A DNA stretch of 64,000 bases from Streptomyces bluensis (lineage in GTDB: Bacteria; Actinomycetota; Actinomycetes; Streptomycetales; Streptomycetaceae), in contig NZ_BMVM01000023.1 of assembly GCF_014650715.1 (NCBI RefSeq), positions 1-64,000 of the forward strand. Direction: 5' to 3'. The position numbers and the translations under genes are program-made. The notes beneath the pieces were generated by a model, which was not told the origin of the DNA, searched no databases, and saw only the letters and a list, made by a program, of their open reading frames with translations. This document shows positions 45,760 to 56,096 of this stretch, one piece after another; positions within the stretch are counted from its first letter, which is position 1; each line of letters starts with the position of its first letter.

Positions 45760-48700
45760 CTAGCCATCTGACACCTTGCCACCCGATCGGGGTGCGCCCA
45801 CCGTGGCGCCGGCCTTGACGCCGCCGTCCTTGCCGCTCGACGGGGCCTCAAAAGACTCCAACGCCTCCAGGACGTCCTGGACACGGGAGATCTCCGCATT
45901 GATGTCCTCACGGCGCCGCACGAGGACCTCCAGCTCACGCTTGCCCTCCTCGACCGTGGCCCGCGCCTCGCGGATCGCCTCGGCCTTGAGCTCCTCGGCC
46001 TCCCGGACGAGCGTGTTCTTCTTCTGCTCGGCCTCCTTCAGGAGCCCCTCGGCCTTCTTCACGGCGGCGATACGTACCTTGCCCGCCTCGGAGTTGGCCT
46101 CGGAGACCAGTTCCTTGGCCTTCGCCTGGGCCTTCTCCAACTGCTCCTCGGCGGCCTTGATGAGCGCGTCACACCGGTCGCCCGCGGCCCTCATCGTCTC
46201 GGCCGACTCGCGGCGGGCCCGCTCGTGCAGCGCCTCGATCTCGCCCGTGATGCGGTCGCGCAGTTCCTCCGCGCGCTCTCTGATCGCGGTGGCGTCCCGC
46301 CGCGCGCCGACCAGCAGCTCGTCCGCGTCGGCACGGGCCCGCTCCACGCGGGAGTTGCCCTCCCGGGTCGCCTCCGAGACCAGGCGGTCGGCCTCCGTAC
46401 GCGCCGCGCCGACCATGGTGTCGGCCTGCGCCTCGGCGTCCGCGGTGGTCTTGTGCGCGGTCGCCTGCGCCTCGGAGATCAGCTTGTCGGCCTCGGCGGC
46501 CGTCTCCGTGATCAGCTTGTCGACCTGCTCGGCCGCCTCGGAACGCCGCTTGTTGGCGTCCTTGCGGGCCTCGTCCAGCAGCCGGTCGGCCGCATCGCGC
46601 CCGGCCGTGGTGAGCCGCTCGGCCTCGGCCTCCGCGTCGGCCCTGAGCCGCTCGGCCTCGGCGCGGACCCGCTCGGCGTGCTGCTGCGCGGAACCGACCG
46701 TCTCGGCCGCCTCGGCGCGCAGCCGCTCGGCCTCACCGGTCGCGTCCGCGAGGAGCTTGTCGGCCTTCGCGACGGACTCGGCGCGCCGCCGCTCGACCTC
46801 CGCGGCCGTCTCGCTGGTGAGCCGCTCCGCCTCGGCCGTCACCTCGGTGATGAGGGTGTCGGCCTGGGTGGCCGCGTCCGAGCGGATCCGGTTCGCGTCC
46901 TCGCGGGCCTCCGCACGGGCGCGCGAAGCCTCCTGCTCGGCGGCCGCGATGGTGTCCGACGCCTCGGTGCGTACCCGCTGGGCGTGATCGGACGCCTCGG
47001 CGCGCAGCCGCTCGGCCTCCCCGATCGCCTCCGAAACCGTGCGCTCCGCGAGCGACTTGGCGGCATCCGACTCCGCCGCCGCCTCGCGCCGGATCCGGGC
47101 CGCGTCCTCACTGGCCCGCTCCCGCTCGGCGTACGCGTCGGCGCGAACCCGGTCCGACTCCTCCTCGGCTTCCCGCCGCATACGGTCCGCCACATGCTCG
47201 GCGGCGTTGCGCAGCCCGGCGATCTCCTCCTGGGCCTGCTCGTGCAGCCCGGCCACGGAGTCACGCACCTGCTGGGCGTGCTGCTCGGCGGCCGACACCA
47301 TCTCGGTGGCCCGCCGGTCGGCCTCCTCGACCAGCCGCAGCGCCTCGGCCTCGGCCTCCTCCACGCGCTTGCGCGCCGAGGCCAGCAGTTCCTCGCTCTG
47401 CTCCCGGGCCCGCTCGCGCTCCTGGTCGGCCTCCTGCCGGGCGGCGCCGAGGAGTTCCTCCGCCTCGCGGCGGCGCCGGGCGGCCTCCTCCTGTGCGGCG
47501 GCCAGCGTCTCGGCGCTCTCGGCCGCCAGCCGCTCGGCCGCGGCCAGCGCCTCGGCCCGCACCCGGTCGGCGGTGTCCTGCGCCTCCGACTTCAGCCGCT
47601 CCGCCTCGGCCGCGGCCTCCGACCGCAGGCGTACGGCGATGGCCTCGCCCTCGGCCCGGGACGCGGACGCGTCGGAGGCGGCCTCGTCGCGCATCCGCTC
47701 GGCCTCGGCCTCGGCCTGCGCCTGGAGCGTACGAATCCGCTCGGCGGCCTCGGAACGCAGCCGGTCGGTCTCCTCGGCGGCCTCACGGCGGATCCGCTCC
47801 GCCTCCGCGCGGGCGTCGCTGAGCGCCTGCTCCGCCGAGGCGAGCCGCTGTTCGGCCTCGGAGCGCAGCCGGTTCAGCTCCTCGGCGGCCTCCTCCTCGC
47901 GGGACGCGACCGCGCGCTCCGTCTCCTCGCGCAGCTCACGGGCCGCGCGCTCGGCCTCTTCCTTGATGGCCTCGGACTGCTCGACGGCCTCGGCGCGGTG
48001 CCGCTCGGCCTCCTTGCGGGTGCGGTCCAGGGTCTCCTCGGCCTGGCGGCGCAGCGTCGAGGCACGCTCGATGGCCTCCGTACGGACCTTCTCGCTGTCC
48101 GTCGTGGCCGACGTCCGCAGCTCGTCCGCGTCCGCCTTCGCCTTGGCCAGCAGCTCCTCGGCGGTCTTGGCCGCCTCCTCGATCTGCTGGACGGCCTCGC
48201 GGCGTGCCTCGGAGCGGATGCGCTCGCCCTCGGCGACCCCGTCGGCCCGGAGCTGCTCGGCCTCGCCGCGCAGACGGCGCGCCTCCTCCTGCAACTCCAC
48301 CGTCTTGGCGCGGTACTCCGCGGTGTCGTCCTTCGCCGCGCCCTTGAGCTGCTCGGCCAGGTCGTGCGCCTCGGCACGCAGCCGGTCCGCCTCGGCCTCG
48401 GCCTCCCGGCGGATCCGCTCGGCCTCCTCGGCTGCCGTCTTGGTGGTGTTCCTGGCGTCCTCCGACGCCTTGTTGAGGACGTCCTCGGCCGTCTTCGCGG
48501 TCTTGGCGAGCTGAGAGGCGGATTCCTCCGCGGTGATGCTGCGAGCCTTCTCGGCCGCCTCGGCGAGGATCTTCTCGGCCTCGGCGCGGGCGTCCGCGAC
48601 GATGTCCTCGGCGGCGGCCTTGGTGCTCTCGGCCTCCTTCGTGGCCTCCTGGACCAGACGGGCGACCTGTTCCTTCGCCGTCCGTGTGCGCTGCTCGTTC

Positions 48701-49608
48701 GTCGACTCGGCGTTCGCCAGCGCCTTGGCCGCGGCCTCCTTGGCCTCGGCGACCACCTTGTCGGCCTCGGCGCGGGCCTTCTGCAGCGCCGTCTCGGCCT
48801 CGGCCATGCGCTGCTCGGCGGCCCGGCTCAGCTCGGTGGCCTGACGGCGTGCGCTGTCCGACTCGCTCGCGGAGGTGGAACGCAGCTGCTCGGCGTGCTC
48901 GGTGGCCTCCTGGGCCTGAGTGGAGGCGGCGTTCAGCAGCCGCTCGGCGTCGGCGCGGGCCCGGCGCAGGATCTGGTCCGCCTCGGCACGGGCCGACTCC
49001 GCCTCGTCCTGGAGCCGCTGACGGGCCTCGCTCGCGACCCGCTCGGCCTCGGCACGGGCCGCGGCGAGCGCCTGGTCGGCCTCGGCACGGGACTGGTCCA
49101 GCAGACGGCGGGCCTGCTGCTCGGTGCGGGCACGCAGCTGCTCCGCCCAGGCCACGTTCTCGTTGACGTGCGACTCGACGGTCTGGCGGCGCTCGGAGAG
49201 CTCCTGGTCGAGCTGCTGGCGGCGCGACACCGCCTCGGCGTGCAGTTCGGCCTGGAGGCGGGCGGCCTGCTCGGCGTGCTCCTGGAGGATGCGCTGGGTC
49301 TGCGCGCGCGCCTGGCTCAGCTCGCGCTCGGCCTCGGCGCGCAGCTGGTCGGCCTGCACCTGGGCCTGACGGAGCATCTGATCGGCCTGGTAGCCGATGT
49401 CGGACCCGTCGAACGCGGGTCGGGACATGAGGGTGCGGCGCGCCTCGTGAAGCTTGGCGCGCAGCACCTCGACCTGGTAGCCGAGGTCCTCGGCGTGCTG
49501 GATCGCCTTTTCCCGCTCGGTCTTCAGCCGCTCCATCTCGGCCTCGAACCGAGAGAGGTGGTCGACGTCAGCCGCCGGCTCTCGCTCCTGGCGTTCGTAG
49601 CCCCGCAC
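45760..49608 (-). CDS. scy: Scy, giant coiled-coil polarisome protein
   Basis: A protein of about 1282 aa that in S. coelicolor assembles the tip-organising centre with DivIVA and FilP and controls branching. An N-terminal section (about 1-60: SRFEAEMERLKTEREKAIQHAEDLGYQVEVLRAKLHEA) looks DivIVA-like. Nearly all the rest is one coiled coil of Ala/Glu/Arg hendecad-type repeats (AEAERLRAEA, EADRLVSEA), giving a long internal DNA-level repeat. The end has LVRRREDINAEISRVQDVLEAL, similar to the end of FilP, then a Gly/Lys-rich tail. GTG 49608 (VRGYERQEREP) with GGATGGGA upstream is preferred to TTG 49638. Size fits the S. coelicolor protein. Confidence 0.93.
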   Translation of the reverse strand: MRGYERQEREPAADVDHLSRFEAEMERLKTEREKAIQHAEDLGYQVEVLRAKLHEARRTLMSRPAFDGSDIGYQADQMLRQAQVQADQLRAEAERELSQARAQTQRILQEHAEQAARLQAELHAEAVSRRQQLDQELSERRQTVESHVNENVAWAEQLRARTEQQARRLLDQSRAEADQALAAARAEAERVASEARQRLQDEAESARAEADQILRRARADAERLLNAASTQAQEATEHAEQLRSTSASESDSARRQATELSRAAEQRMAEAETALQKARAEADKVVAEAKEAAAKALANAESTNEQRTRTAKEQVARLVQEATKEAESTKAAAEDIVADARAEAEKILAEAAEKARSITAEESASQLAKTAKTAEDVLNKASEDARNTTKTAAEEAERIRREAEAEADRLRAEAHDLAEQLKGAAKDDTAEYRAKTVELQEEARRLRGEAEQLRADGVAEGERIRSEARREAVQQIEEAAKTAEELLAKAKADADELRTSATTDSEKVRTEAIERASTLRRQAEETLDRTRKEAERHRAEAVEQSEAIKEEAERAARELREETERAVASREEEAAEELNRLRSEAEQRLASAEQALSDARAEAERIRREAAEETDRLRSEAAERIRTLQAQAEAEAERMRDEAASDASASRAEGEAIAVRLRSEAAAEAERLKSEAQDTADRVRAEALAAAERLAAESAETLAAAQEEAARRRREAEELLGAARQEADQERERAREQSEELLASARKRVEEAEAEALRLVEEADRRATEMVSAAEQHAQQVRDSVAGLHEQAQEEIAGLRNAAEHVADRMRREAEEESDRVRADAYAERERASEDAARIRREAAAESDAAKSLAERTVSEAIGEAERLRAEASDHAQRVRTEASDTIAAAEQEASRARAEAREDANRIRSDAATQADTLITEVTAEAERLTSETAAEVERRRAESVAKADKLLADATGEAERLRAEAAETVGSAQQHAERVRAEAERLRADAEAEAERLTTAGRDAADRLLDEARKDANKRRSEAAEQVDKLITETAAEADKLISEAQATAHKTTADAEAQADTMVGAARTEADRLVSEATREGNSRVERARADADELLVGARRDATAIRERAEELRDRITGEIEALHERARRESAETMRAAGDRCDALIKAAEEQLEKAQAKAKELVSEANSEAGKVRIAAVKKAEGLLKEAEQKKNTLVREAEELKAEAIREARATVEEGKRELEVLVRRREDINAEISRVQDVLEALESFEAPSSGKDGGVKAGATVGAPRSGGKVSDG

Positions 49609-49850
49609 TGCGCGGTCCCATCCGTCCCCTGGTCGCAAGCTTCTCCAAACGAGCTCCGTCCAACCGCCGAACGGGGCCCCCGGGGAATGGTGTCAGATCA
49701 ACGGCGGAGCGCGGGCTGCCGCCCTAACCCTCGTCCCCCGAAACCTGGACCCCGGCCCTTGGATCCCGTCGTCGGAAGGCGGCAGGATCCGGGCCGCCTC
49801 CTCACAAGGCGACGGCCGACACCAACCCTACCGGCCCCTATGTACGGGGG

Positions 49851-50291
49851 TCAGTGCTCAGGTGACTCAACCGGTGCCGAAGTGACCAGTTCTGTCAGTA
49901 CGCCATGGCAATCCTTGGGGTGCAGGAACGTGATCCGTGACCCCATGGAACCGCGCCGGGGCTCGTCGTACAGGACCCGCACTCCCTTGTCGCGGATCTC
50001 GGCGGCGTCCCCGTCCACGTCTGCCGTACCGAACGCGATGTGGTGGACCCCCTCGCCGTTCTTCGCCAGCCACTTCGCGACGGTGGAGTCCTCCCGGGTC
50101 GGCTCCAGGAGCTGGAGGTACGACGCGCCGCCGTCGTCCGTGCCGTTGATCCTGAGCATGGCCTCGCGCACGCCCTGCTCCTCGTTGACCTCGGAGTGGA
50201 ACACCTCGAAGCCGTACGTGGCCCGGTAGAACTCGACGGACGCGTCGAGGTCGAAACAGGCAATCCCGATGTGGTCGATTCGCGTCAGCAT
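49851..50291 (-). CDS. mce: Methylmalonyl-CoA epimerase
   Basis: A 146-aa VOC-fold metalloenzyme interconverting 2R- and 2S-methylmalonyl-CoA (and ethylmalonyl-CoA). Metal ligands are visible in RIDHIGIACFDLDASVEFY (His), in GVHHIAFGTADVD (His), and a Glu near the end (VLTELV). YLQLLEP contains another conserved Glu. Length is typical. It is divergent from the thiolase; MeaB follows on that strand, so propionate/ethylmalonyl-CoA functions cluster here. Confidence 0.95.
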   Translation of the reverse strand: MLTRIDHIGIACFDLDASVEFYRATYGFEVFHSEVNEEQGVREAMLRINGTDDGGASYLQLLEPTREDSTVAKWLAKNGEGVHHIAFGTADVDGDAAEIRDKGVRVLYDEPRRGSMGSRITFLHPKDCHGVLTELVTSAPVESPEH

Positions 50292-50439
50292 GATGTCAGT
50301 GCACCGCTACCGGAGCGGTTACGCAACGTGCGCGCGATCACACCGACGGCCAGATGACGCGATGGCCTACCGCTCAGTACATTCGAAGTAAACCCTCGTT
50401 CACTCCTCGGCTGTGAAGCCGGATAGGGGATCGCACCTC

Positions 50440-51642
50440 ATGACTGGAACGAACGGCAACACATCGGTGATCGTCGCGGGCGCGCGTACGCCCATGGGGC
50501 GGCTGCTCGGTTCCCTGAAGTCCTTCTCCGGAGCCGACCTCGGCGGCTTCGCGATCAAGGCCGCCCTCGACCGTGCGGGGATCGGTGGCGACCAGGTGCA
50601 GTACGTGATCATGGGCCAGGTGCTGCAGGCCGGGGCGGGGCAGATCCCGGCGCGCCAGGCCGCGGTCAAGGCGGGCATCCCGATGAACGTCCCGGCGCTC
50701 ACCATCAACAAGGTGTGCCTCTCGGGCCTCGACGCCATCGCGCTCGCGGACCAGTTGATCCGGGCGGGTGAGTTCGACGTGATCGTCGCGGGTGGCCAGG
50801 AGTCCATGACGAACGCCCCCCACCTGCTGCCCAAGTCCCGCGAGGGCTACAAGTACGGCGCGGTCGAGATGCTCGACGCGATGGCCCACGACGGTCTGAC
50901 CGACTCCTTCGAGAACATCGCCATGGGCGAGTCGACGGAGAGGCACAACACGAAGCTGGGCATCGGCAGGGCCGAGCAGGACGAGATCGCGGCCCTCTCG
51001 CACCAGCGTGCCGCGGCCGCGCAGAAGAACGGCGTCTTCGAGGCGGAGATCACGCCTGTCGAGATCCCGCAGCGCAAGGGTGACCCGATTGTTTTCAGCC
51101 AGGACGAGGGCATCCGCGGCGAGACGACGGCCGAGTCGCTGGGCAAGCTGCGTCCGGCCTTCACCAAGGACGGGACCATCACGGCGGGCTCCGCCTCCCA
51201 GATCTCGGACGGTGCGGCGGCCGTGGTCGTGATGAGCAAGGCCAAGGCGGAGGAGCTCGGCCTGGAGTGGATCGCGGAGATCGGCGCGCACGGCAACGTG
51301 GCGGGGCCGGACAACTCCCTGCAGTCCCAGCCGTCGAACGCCATCGCGCACGCGCTGAAGAAGGAGGGCCTCGATGTCGCGGACCTCGATCTGATCGAGA
51401 TCAACGAGGCCTTCGCCGCGGTCGCCGTCCAGTCAATGAAGGACCTCGGAGTGTCCCCGGAAAGGGTGAACGTCAACGGTGGCGCCATCGCCCTCGGCCA
51501 CCCGATCGGCATGTCCGGCGCCCGTCTGGTCCTCCACCTGGCGCTGGAGCTGCGGCGGCGGGGCGGTGGCGTGGGCGCGGCCGCGCTGTGCGGTGGCGGC
51601 GGGCAGGGAGACGCGCTGATCGTGCGGGTACCCAAGCCCTGA
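50440..51642 (+). CDS. Acetyl-CoA acetyltransferase (thiolase)
   Basis: A 400-aa thiolase condensing two acetyl-CoA to acetoacetyl-CoA. The nucleophile is Cys93 in INKVCLSGLDAI, the base pair is His354 in ALGHPIGMSGAR and Cys384 in ALCGGGGQGDA. Size and motif order fit biosynthetic thiolases (PhaA/AtoB type). ATG 50440 with AGGGGA upstream is preferred to GTG 50413. It could start the ethylmalonyl-CoA or hydroxybutyrate pathway with the dehydrogenase at 32899. meaB starts 88 bp downstream. Confidence 0.95.
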   Translation: MTGTNGNTSVIVAGARTPMGRLLGSLKSFSGADLGGFAIKAALDRAGIGGDQVQYVIMGQVLQAGAGQIPARQAAVKAGIPMNVPALTINKVCLSGLDAIALADQLIRAGEFDVIVAGGQESMTNAPHLLPKSREGYKYGAVEMLDAMAHDGLTDSFENIAMGESTERHNTKLGIGRAEQDEIAALSHQRAAAAQKNGVFEAEITPVEIPQRKGDPIVFSQDEGIRGETTAESLGKLRPAFTKDGTITAGSASQISDGAAAVVVMSKAKAEELGLEWIAEIGAHGNVAGPDNSLQSQPSNAIAHALKKEGLDVADLDLIEINEAFAAVAVQSMKDLGVSPERVNVNGGAIALGHPIGMSGARLVLHLALELRRRGGGVGAAALCGGGGQGDALIVRVPKP

Positions 51643-51689
51643 CCCCGCGGTACACCCACCCATCGCCTTGGATCTCACCGGGTCTCACG

Positions 51690-51714
51690 GGACTCGGACT
51701 CGGACTCGGACTCG
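51690..51714 (+). repeat. 6-bp tandem repeat between thiolase and meaB
   Basis: Four perfect copies of GGACTC (51690-51713) sit between the thiolase stop and the meaB ribosome site. Confidence 0.85.
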
Positions 51715-51730
51715 CTGAACGGGAGCTGTG

Positions 51731-52687
51731 ATGCAGGACGTCCCCACACTGGTAGCCCAGGCCAGGGAAGGCCGGCCGCGGGCCGTGGCCCGGCTGATCT
51801 CCCTGGTGGAGGGGGCGTCCCCGCAGCTCCGTGAGGTCATGGCGGCGCTGGCGCCCCTGACGGGCGGGGCGTATGTGGTGGGCCTGACCGGCTCTCCGGG
51901 TGTCGGCAAGTCGACGTCGACGTCCGCGCTGGTGACGGCCTACCGGAAGCAGGGCAAGCGGGTCGGGGTCCTGGCCGTGGACCCGTCGTCGCCGTTCTCG
52001 GGCGGCGCCCTGCTCGGTGACCGCGTCCGCATGTCGGAGCACGCGTCGGACCCGGGCGTGTACATACGTTCCATGGCCACGCGGGGGCATCTCGGCGGGC
52101 TGGCCTGGGCGGCGCCGCAGGCGATCCGCGTCCTGGACGCGGCGGGCTGCGACGTGATCCTCGTCGAGACGGTCGGCGTGGGCCAGTCGGAGGTGGAGAT
52201 CGCCTCCCAGGCGGACACCTCGGTGGTGCTCCTGGCGCCGGGCATGGGCGACGGCATCCAGGCGGCGAAGGCCGGGATCCTGGAGATCGGCGATGTGTAC
52301 GTGGTCAACAAGGCCGACCGTGACGGTGCCGACGCCACGGCCCGCGAGCTGAACCACATGCTCGGGCTCGGCGAGTCGCGCGGGCCCGGCGACTGGCGGC
52401 CGCCGATCGTGAGGACGGTCGCGGTGCGGGGGGAGGGCCTCGACGAGGTCGTCGAGGCCCTGGAGAAGCACCGGGCCTGGATGGAGGAGCGGGGGGTGCT
52501 CGCGCAGCGGCGCCTGTCCCGTGCCTCCCGCGAGGTCGAGACCATCGCGGTGACGGCCCTGCGGGAGCGGATCGGTGACCTGCACGGGGACCGCCACCTG
52601 AGCGCGCTGGCGGAGCGGATCGTGGCGGGTGAGCTGGATCCGTACCGGGCGGCGGACGAACTGGTGGCGGGCCTGACGGAGGGCTGA
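51731..52687 (+). CDS. meaB: MeaB/ArgK-type G3E GTPase, mutase chaperone
   Basis: A 318-aa G3E-family GTPase that loads and protects adenosylcobalamin in methylmalonyl-CoA-type mutases. Walker A is GLTGSPGVGKST, followed by VLAVDPSSPFSGGALLGDRVRM, SMATRGHLGGL, the switch III-type VETVGVGQSEVEI, and NKADRDGAD as the G4 motif. The mutase itself is not in this window. ATG 51731 with GGGAGC upstream; a GTG at 51728 directly precedes it. It probably forms an operon with the thiolase. Confidence 0.95.
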   Translation: MQDVPTLVAQAREGRPRAVARLISLVEGASPQLREVMAALAPLTGGAYVVGLTGSPGVGKSTSTSALVTAYRKQGKRVGVLAVDPSSPFSGGALLGDRVRMSEHASDPGVYIRSMATRGHLGGLAWAAPQAIRVLDAAGCDVILVETVGVGQSEVEIASQADTSVVLLAPGMGDGIQAAKAGILEIGDVYVVNKADRDGADATARELNHMLGLGESRGPGDWRPPIVRTVAVRGEGLDEVVEALEKHRAWMEERGVLAQRRLSRASREVETIAVTALRERIGDLHGDRHLSALAERIVAGELDPYRAADELVAGLTEG

Positions 52688-53082
52688 GCAGGGGGGTGGC
52701 CTCGCCCCCGCCGCCCCCACCCGTCCCCTCCCCAGGGGCTGCGCCCCTCCGACCCCGCCCGGGGGCTTCCGCCCCCTGGGACCCCGGGCCTGCGCCCTGG
52801 ACCGCGCCTCCGGGGGCCGGCCCGGACCCCCGCTCCTCAAACGCCGGAGGGGCTGGAATGTGCGGGCGGTGCTGGAGTGTGCGGGGTGGGGCTTGCGCGG
52901 AGTGGGCTGGGCTTTCTGACCTGGGCTGGGAGCTTCCGTGGGGGCCTCAGGCGGGGCCGGGTGCCCCAGCCCGTCCGGCGTTTGAGGACGAGGCCGTTCA
53001 GGCCGACACGGGGGGTCTGGGGGCGGAGCCCCCAGGGGACGGGAATGGGTAGGGGCGGCGGGGGCGAAACAAACCCTCCGGC
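52688..53082. repeat. Repeat-rich gap with inverted arms, convergent genes
   Basis: This 395-bp gap between convergent meaB and the PepSY gene holds no gene. A 23-bp inverted repeat with one mismatch (52834-52856 and 52966-52988, core CCGGCGTTTGAGGA) flanks about 109 bp. Smaller perfect stems are GGGGGC-TTCC-GCCCCC (52761-52776) and CTGGGGGC-GGA-GCCCCCAG (53017-53035). The last resembles the atpH-atpA stem at 22047. Such sequences recur between Streptomyces genes and probably end transcription here. Confidence 0.8.
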
Positions 53083-53802
53083 TCAGTCGTCCCCGTCGTC
53101 CGACGAACGGTCCGCCGTGACCTTGGCCGTCGTCAGGTTCACGGTCCACTCGCTCTCCGCGCCGTTGGTACCCGTGGTGTCGATGTCCCAGCCACGTCCG
53201 GACCCCTCGTCTTCGAGTTCGACCGACGTCACCGTGCCCTTCGCGGCTGCGGCCTCCGCCGCCTCGGCGGCCGAGACGGAGCCGCCCTGAAGGGCGGCGC
53301 GGGCCTCGGCGGCGTCGTCGGCGTCCTCCTGCTCGGTGTGGGAGCCGAGCACCTTGCCCGTACCCGGGTCGACATGGACGGTGTGCCAGGTGTTCCCGGA
53401 CGAGAGGACGTCGACCTCCCAGACCAGGTTCGTGTCCTCGCTTTCGAGTTCGGCCTTGACCGCCGTACCGGACTTCGCCGCCAGCGCGGCCTTGATCGCC
53501 TCGGCGGCCGTGAGCTTCGCCGCCCTGGCCTCGGCGGCGTCCTCGGCGTTGTCGTCGCTGCTGTCCCCGCCGTGCCTGTCGTCCCCGCCGTCCCTGTCGT
53601 CCGCGCCGTTCCTGTCGTCCGCGCCGTTCCTGTCGTCCCTGTCGTCCCTGTCGTCCGTTCCGTTGGTGTCGTCGTCCTGTACCTGCACGCTCGACCGCTG
53701 CGCGGGCGCGTCGTCGTCGCCCGAGACCGCGAGGGCGGTCGCGGTACCGCCGCCGATGAGGGCGGCGGCCGCGATGGTGGCGATGACGATGTTGCGCTTC
53801 AT
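53083..53802 (-). CDS. Secreted PepSY-domain protein with Asp/Arg-rich linker
   Basis: A 239-aa exported protein. Residues 1-26 are a signal peptide (MKRNIVIATIAAAALIGGG start, cut near ALA-VSG). About 28-85 is a low-complexity tract of Asp, Arg, Gly and Asn with repeated DDRNGA and DDRDG units. Two PepSY-like repeats follow, about 95-160 (LTAAEAIKAALA, then VWEVDVL, VHVDPGTGKVLG) and 175-235 (VSAAEAAEAAAAKG, then RGWDIDT, VNLTTAKV). ATG 53802 follows GGGAGGAA. It is divergent from the two-component system, whose sensor has a similar acidic tract. Inhibition of a protease or ligand sensing is possible but unproven. Confidence 0.88.
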   Translation of the reverse strand: MKRNIVIATIAAAALIGGGTATALAVSGDDDAPAQRSSVQVQDDDTNGTDDRDDRDDRNGADDRNGADDRDGGDDRHGGDSSDDNAEDAAEARAAKLTAAEAIKAALAAKSGTAVKAELESEDTNLVWEVDVLSSGNTWHTVHVDPGTGKVLGSHTEQEDADDAAEARAALQGGSVSAAEAAEAAAAKGTVTSVELEDEGSGRGWDIDTTGTNGAESEWTVNLTTAKVTADRSSDDGDD

Positions 53803-53885
53803 GGGGTTCCTCCCGTTTACGGATCCCGCGACCGCTACCGCCTGGTGCGATCGCTTTCGACGGGAACCAATCTCGCCCAGGCACG

Positions 53886-53922
53886 CTGAAGCCGACCTGA
53901 AGTCCCCTGAAGACGCCTTCAG
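53886..53922. promoter_or_regulatory. CTGAAG repeats, probable response-regulator operator
   Basis: Three direct CTGAAG copies start at 53886, 53897 and 53907 (spacing 11 and 10 bp, one helical turn), followed by an inverted CTTCAG at 53917. They lie between the divergent PepSY gene and the OmpR-type regulator gene, 24 bp before the latter. One-turn direct repeats are the usual binding pattern of OmpR-family regulators, so autoregulation and control of the PepSY gene are likely. Confidence 0.7.
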
Positions 53923-53945
53923 GTTCGGTTTGCGACGCTGTCCGC

Positions 53946-54604
<659 letters not shown>

Positions 54605-54608
<4 letters not shown>

Positions 54609-56050
54609 GACGCCGTCTGGGGTCCGTACGGGCCAGGGCCACGCTCAACGCCACCCTGGTCGTCGCCGTCGCCCTGGTGGCCGCCGGCACCGCCGTGCTG
54701 CTCGCCCTGCGGGCCAACCTCATCGACCAGGCCGATGTCAGGGCCGAGAACCTGGCCCGAAAGGTGGCCCTGGACCTGGCGTTCGGCGTCCCGGCCGCCG
54801 AACTGGACCTCCCCGACGCCGGGGACAGCCCCGTCCAGGTCCGGAACGCGCAGGGACGCGTGGTCGCGGCGGACGACGACGTGGAGCGTATGAGCCCGGT
54901 CTCGACCGGTTCGGGGCGGGCGGCCGAAACTCCCGCCACCGGTGACGACGACGGCGACGACCACGGCGGCGACCGGGACCGTGACGACGACCGGGACCGT
55001 GACGACGACCCCCCGGCCGTCGGCGAGATCTCCGGGGAGGCACGGATCACGCAGGGCGCCGCGACGGTCGACGGTCACACCGGTGACTACCGGATCGCCG
55101 AGGTCGACGTGACCACGTCCCGGAACGTCACGCTGACCGTGTACGCGGGTGCCTCCCTCTCCGCGGAGGAGGGCGCCGTCGGCACGGTGCAGACGGCCAT
55201 GCTGATCGGGCTTCCGCTGCTGCTGGTGACCGTGGGCTGCGCCACCTACGTCGTCACCCGGCGCGCCCTGCGGCCCGTCGAGGGCATCCGGGCCGAGATG
55301 GCCGCCATCACGGCCTCGGAGGACCTCTCCCGGCGGGTGCCCGAGCCCGGCACGCACGACGAGATCGCCCGGCTGGCCAGGACCACCAACGAGACCCTCG
55401 CCGCCCTGGAGACGTCCGTGGAGCGCCAGCGCCGCTTCGTCGCCGACGCCTCCCACGAACTGCGCAGTCCCATCGCCTCGCTGCGCACCCAACTCGAAGT
55501 GGGCGCCGCGCACCCGGAACTGCTCGATGTGGAGGGCGCCGTCGAGGACACCGTACGACTGCAGCGACTCGCCGCCGATCTGCTGCTGCTGGCCCGCCTC
55601 GACGCGGGGGAGCGGCCGCAGGACACACGTTTCGACCTGGCGAAACTGGTCCGCGAAGAGGCCGGTGGGCGCGACCGGGTGCACCTCGACGGGGTGGGTT
55701 CCGTCGAGGTGGCCGGATCCCGCGGTCAGTTGGTACGGGTCCTCGCCAATCTGCTGGACAACGCCGAGCGGCACGCCCGCGACCGTATCGACGTCGCCCT
55801 GCGCACCGAGGGCGCCTGGGTGGTGCTCGGGGTCGCCGACGACGGCTCGGGCGTCCCGGCCGCGGAACGGGAACGGATCTTCGAGCGCTTCGTCCGGCTG
55901 GACGAGTCCCGCAGCCGCGACGACGGCGGAGCGGGCCTGGGCCTGGCGATAGCCCGCGACATCGCCGTACGACACGGCGGCACGCTCAGGGTGGGGGAGG
56001 CGCCACAGGGCGGAGCGCTCTTCGAACTCAGGGTGCCCACAGCGCTCTGA
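54605..56050 (+). CDS. Sensor histidine kinase with acidic extracellular loop
   Basis: A 481-aa membrane kinase. Membrane segment 1 is about 13-37 and segment 2 about 200-220. Between them the external domain contains an Asp/Arg-rich tract (GDDDGDD, RDRDDDRDRDDD, about residues 116-138) like that of the divergent PepSY protein. HAMP follows (RRALRPVEGIRAEMAAI), then HisKA with His284 in ADASHELRSPIASLR and HATPase with NLLDNAERHA, DDGSGVP and GAGLGLAIARDIA. GTG 54605 overlaps the regulator stop. Acidic loops can bind cations or cationic peptides, which is only a guess here. Confidence 0.95.
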
Positions 56051-56096
56051 AGCGAACGGGCAACCGGCAGTCCCCCCACCCGCCCTCAGTGGAGCG

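Noticed and set aside
45776..49300. Very long plus-strand frames opposite scy
   Set aside because: They are Arg/Leu/Ser-rich shadows created by the biased codon use of the coiled-coil gene.
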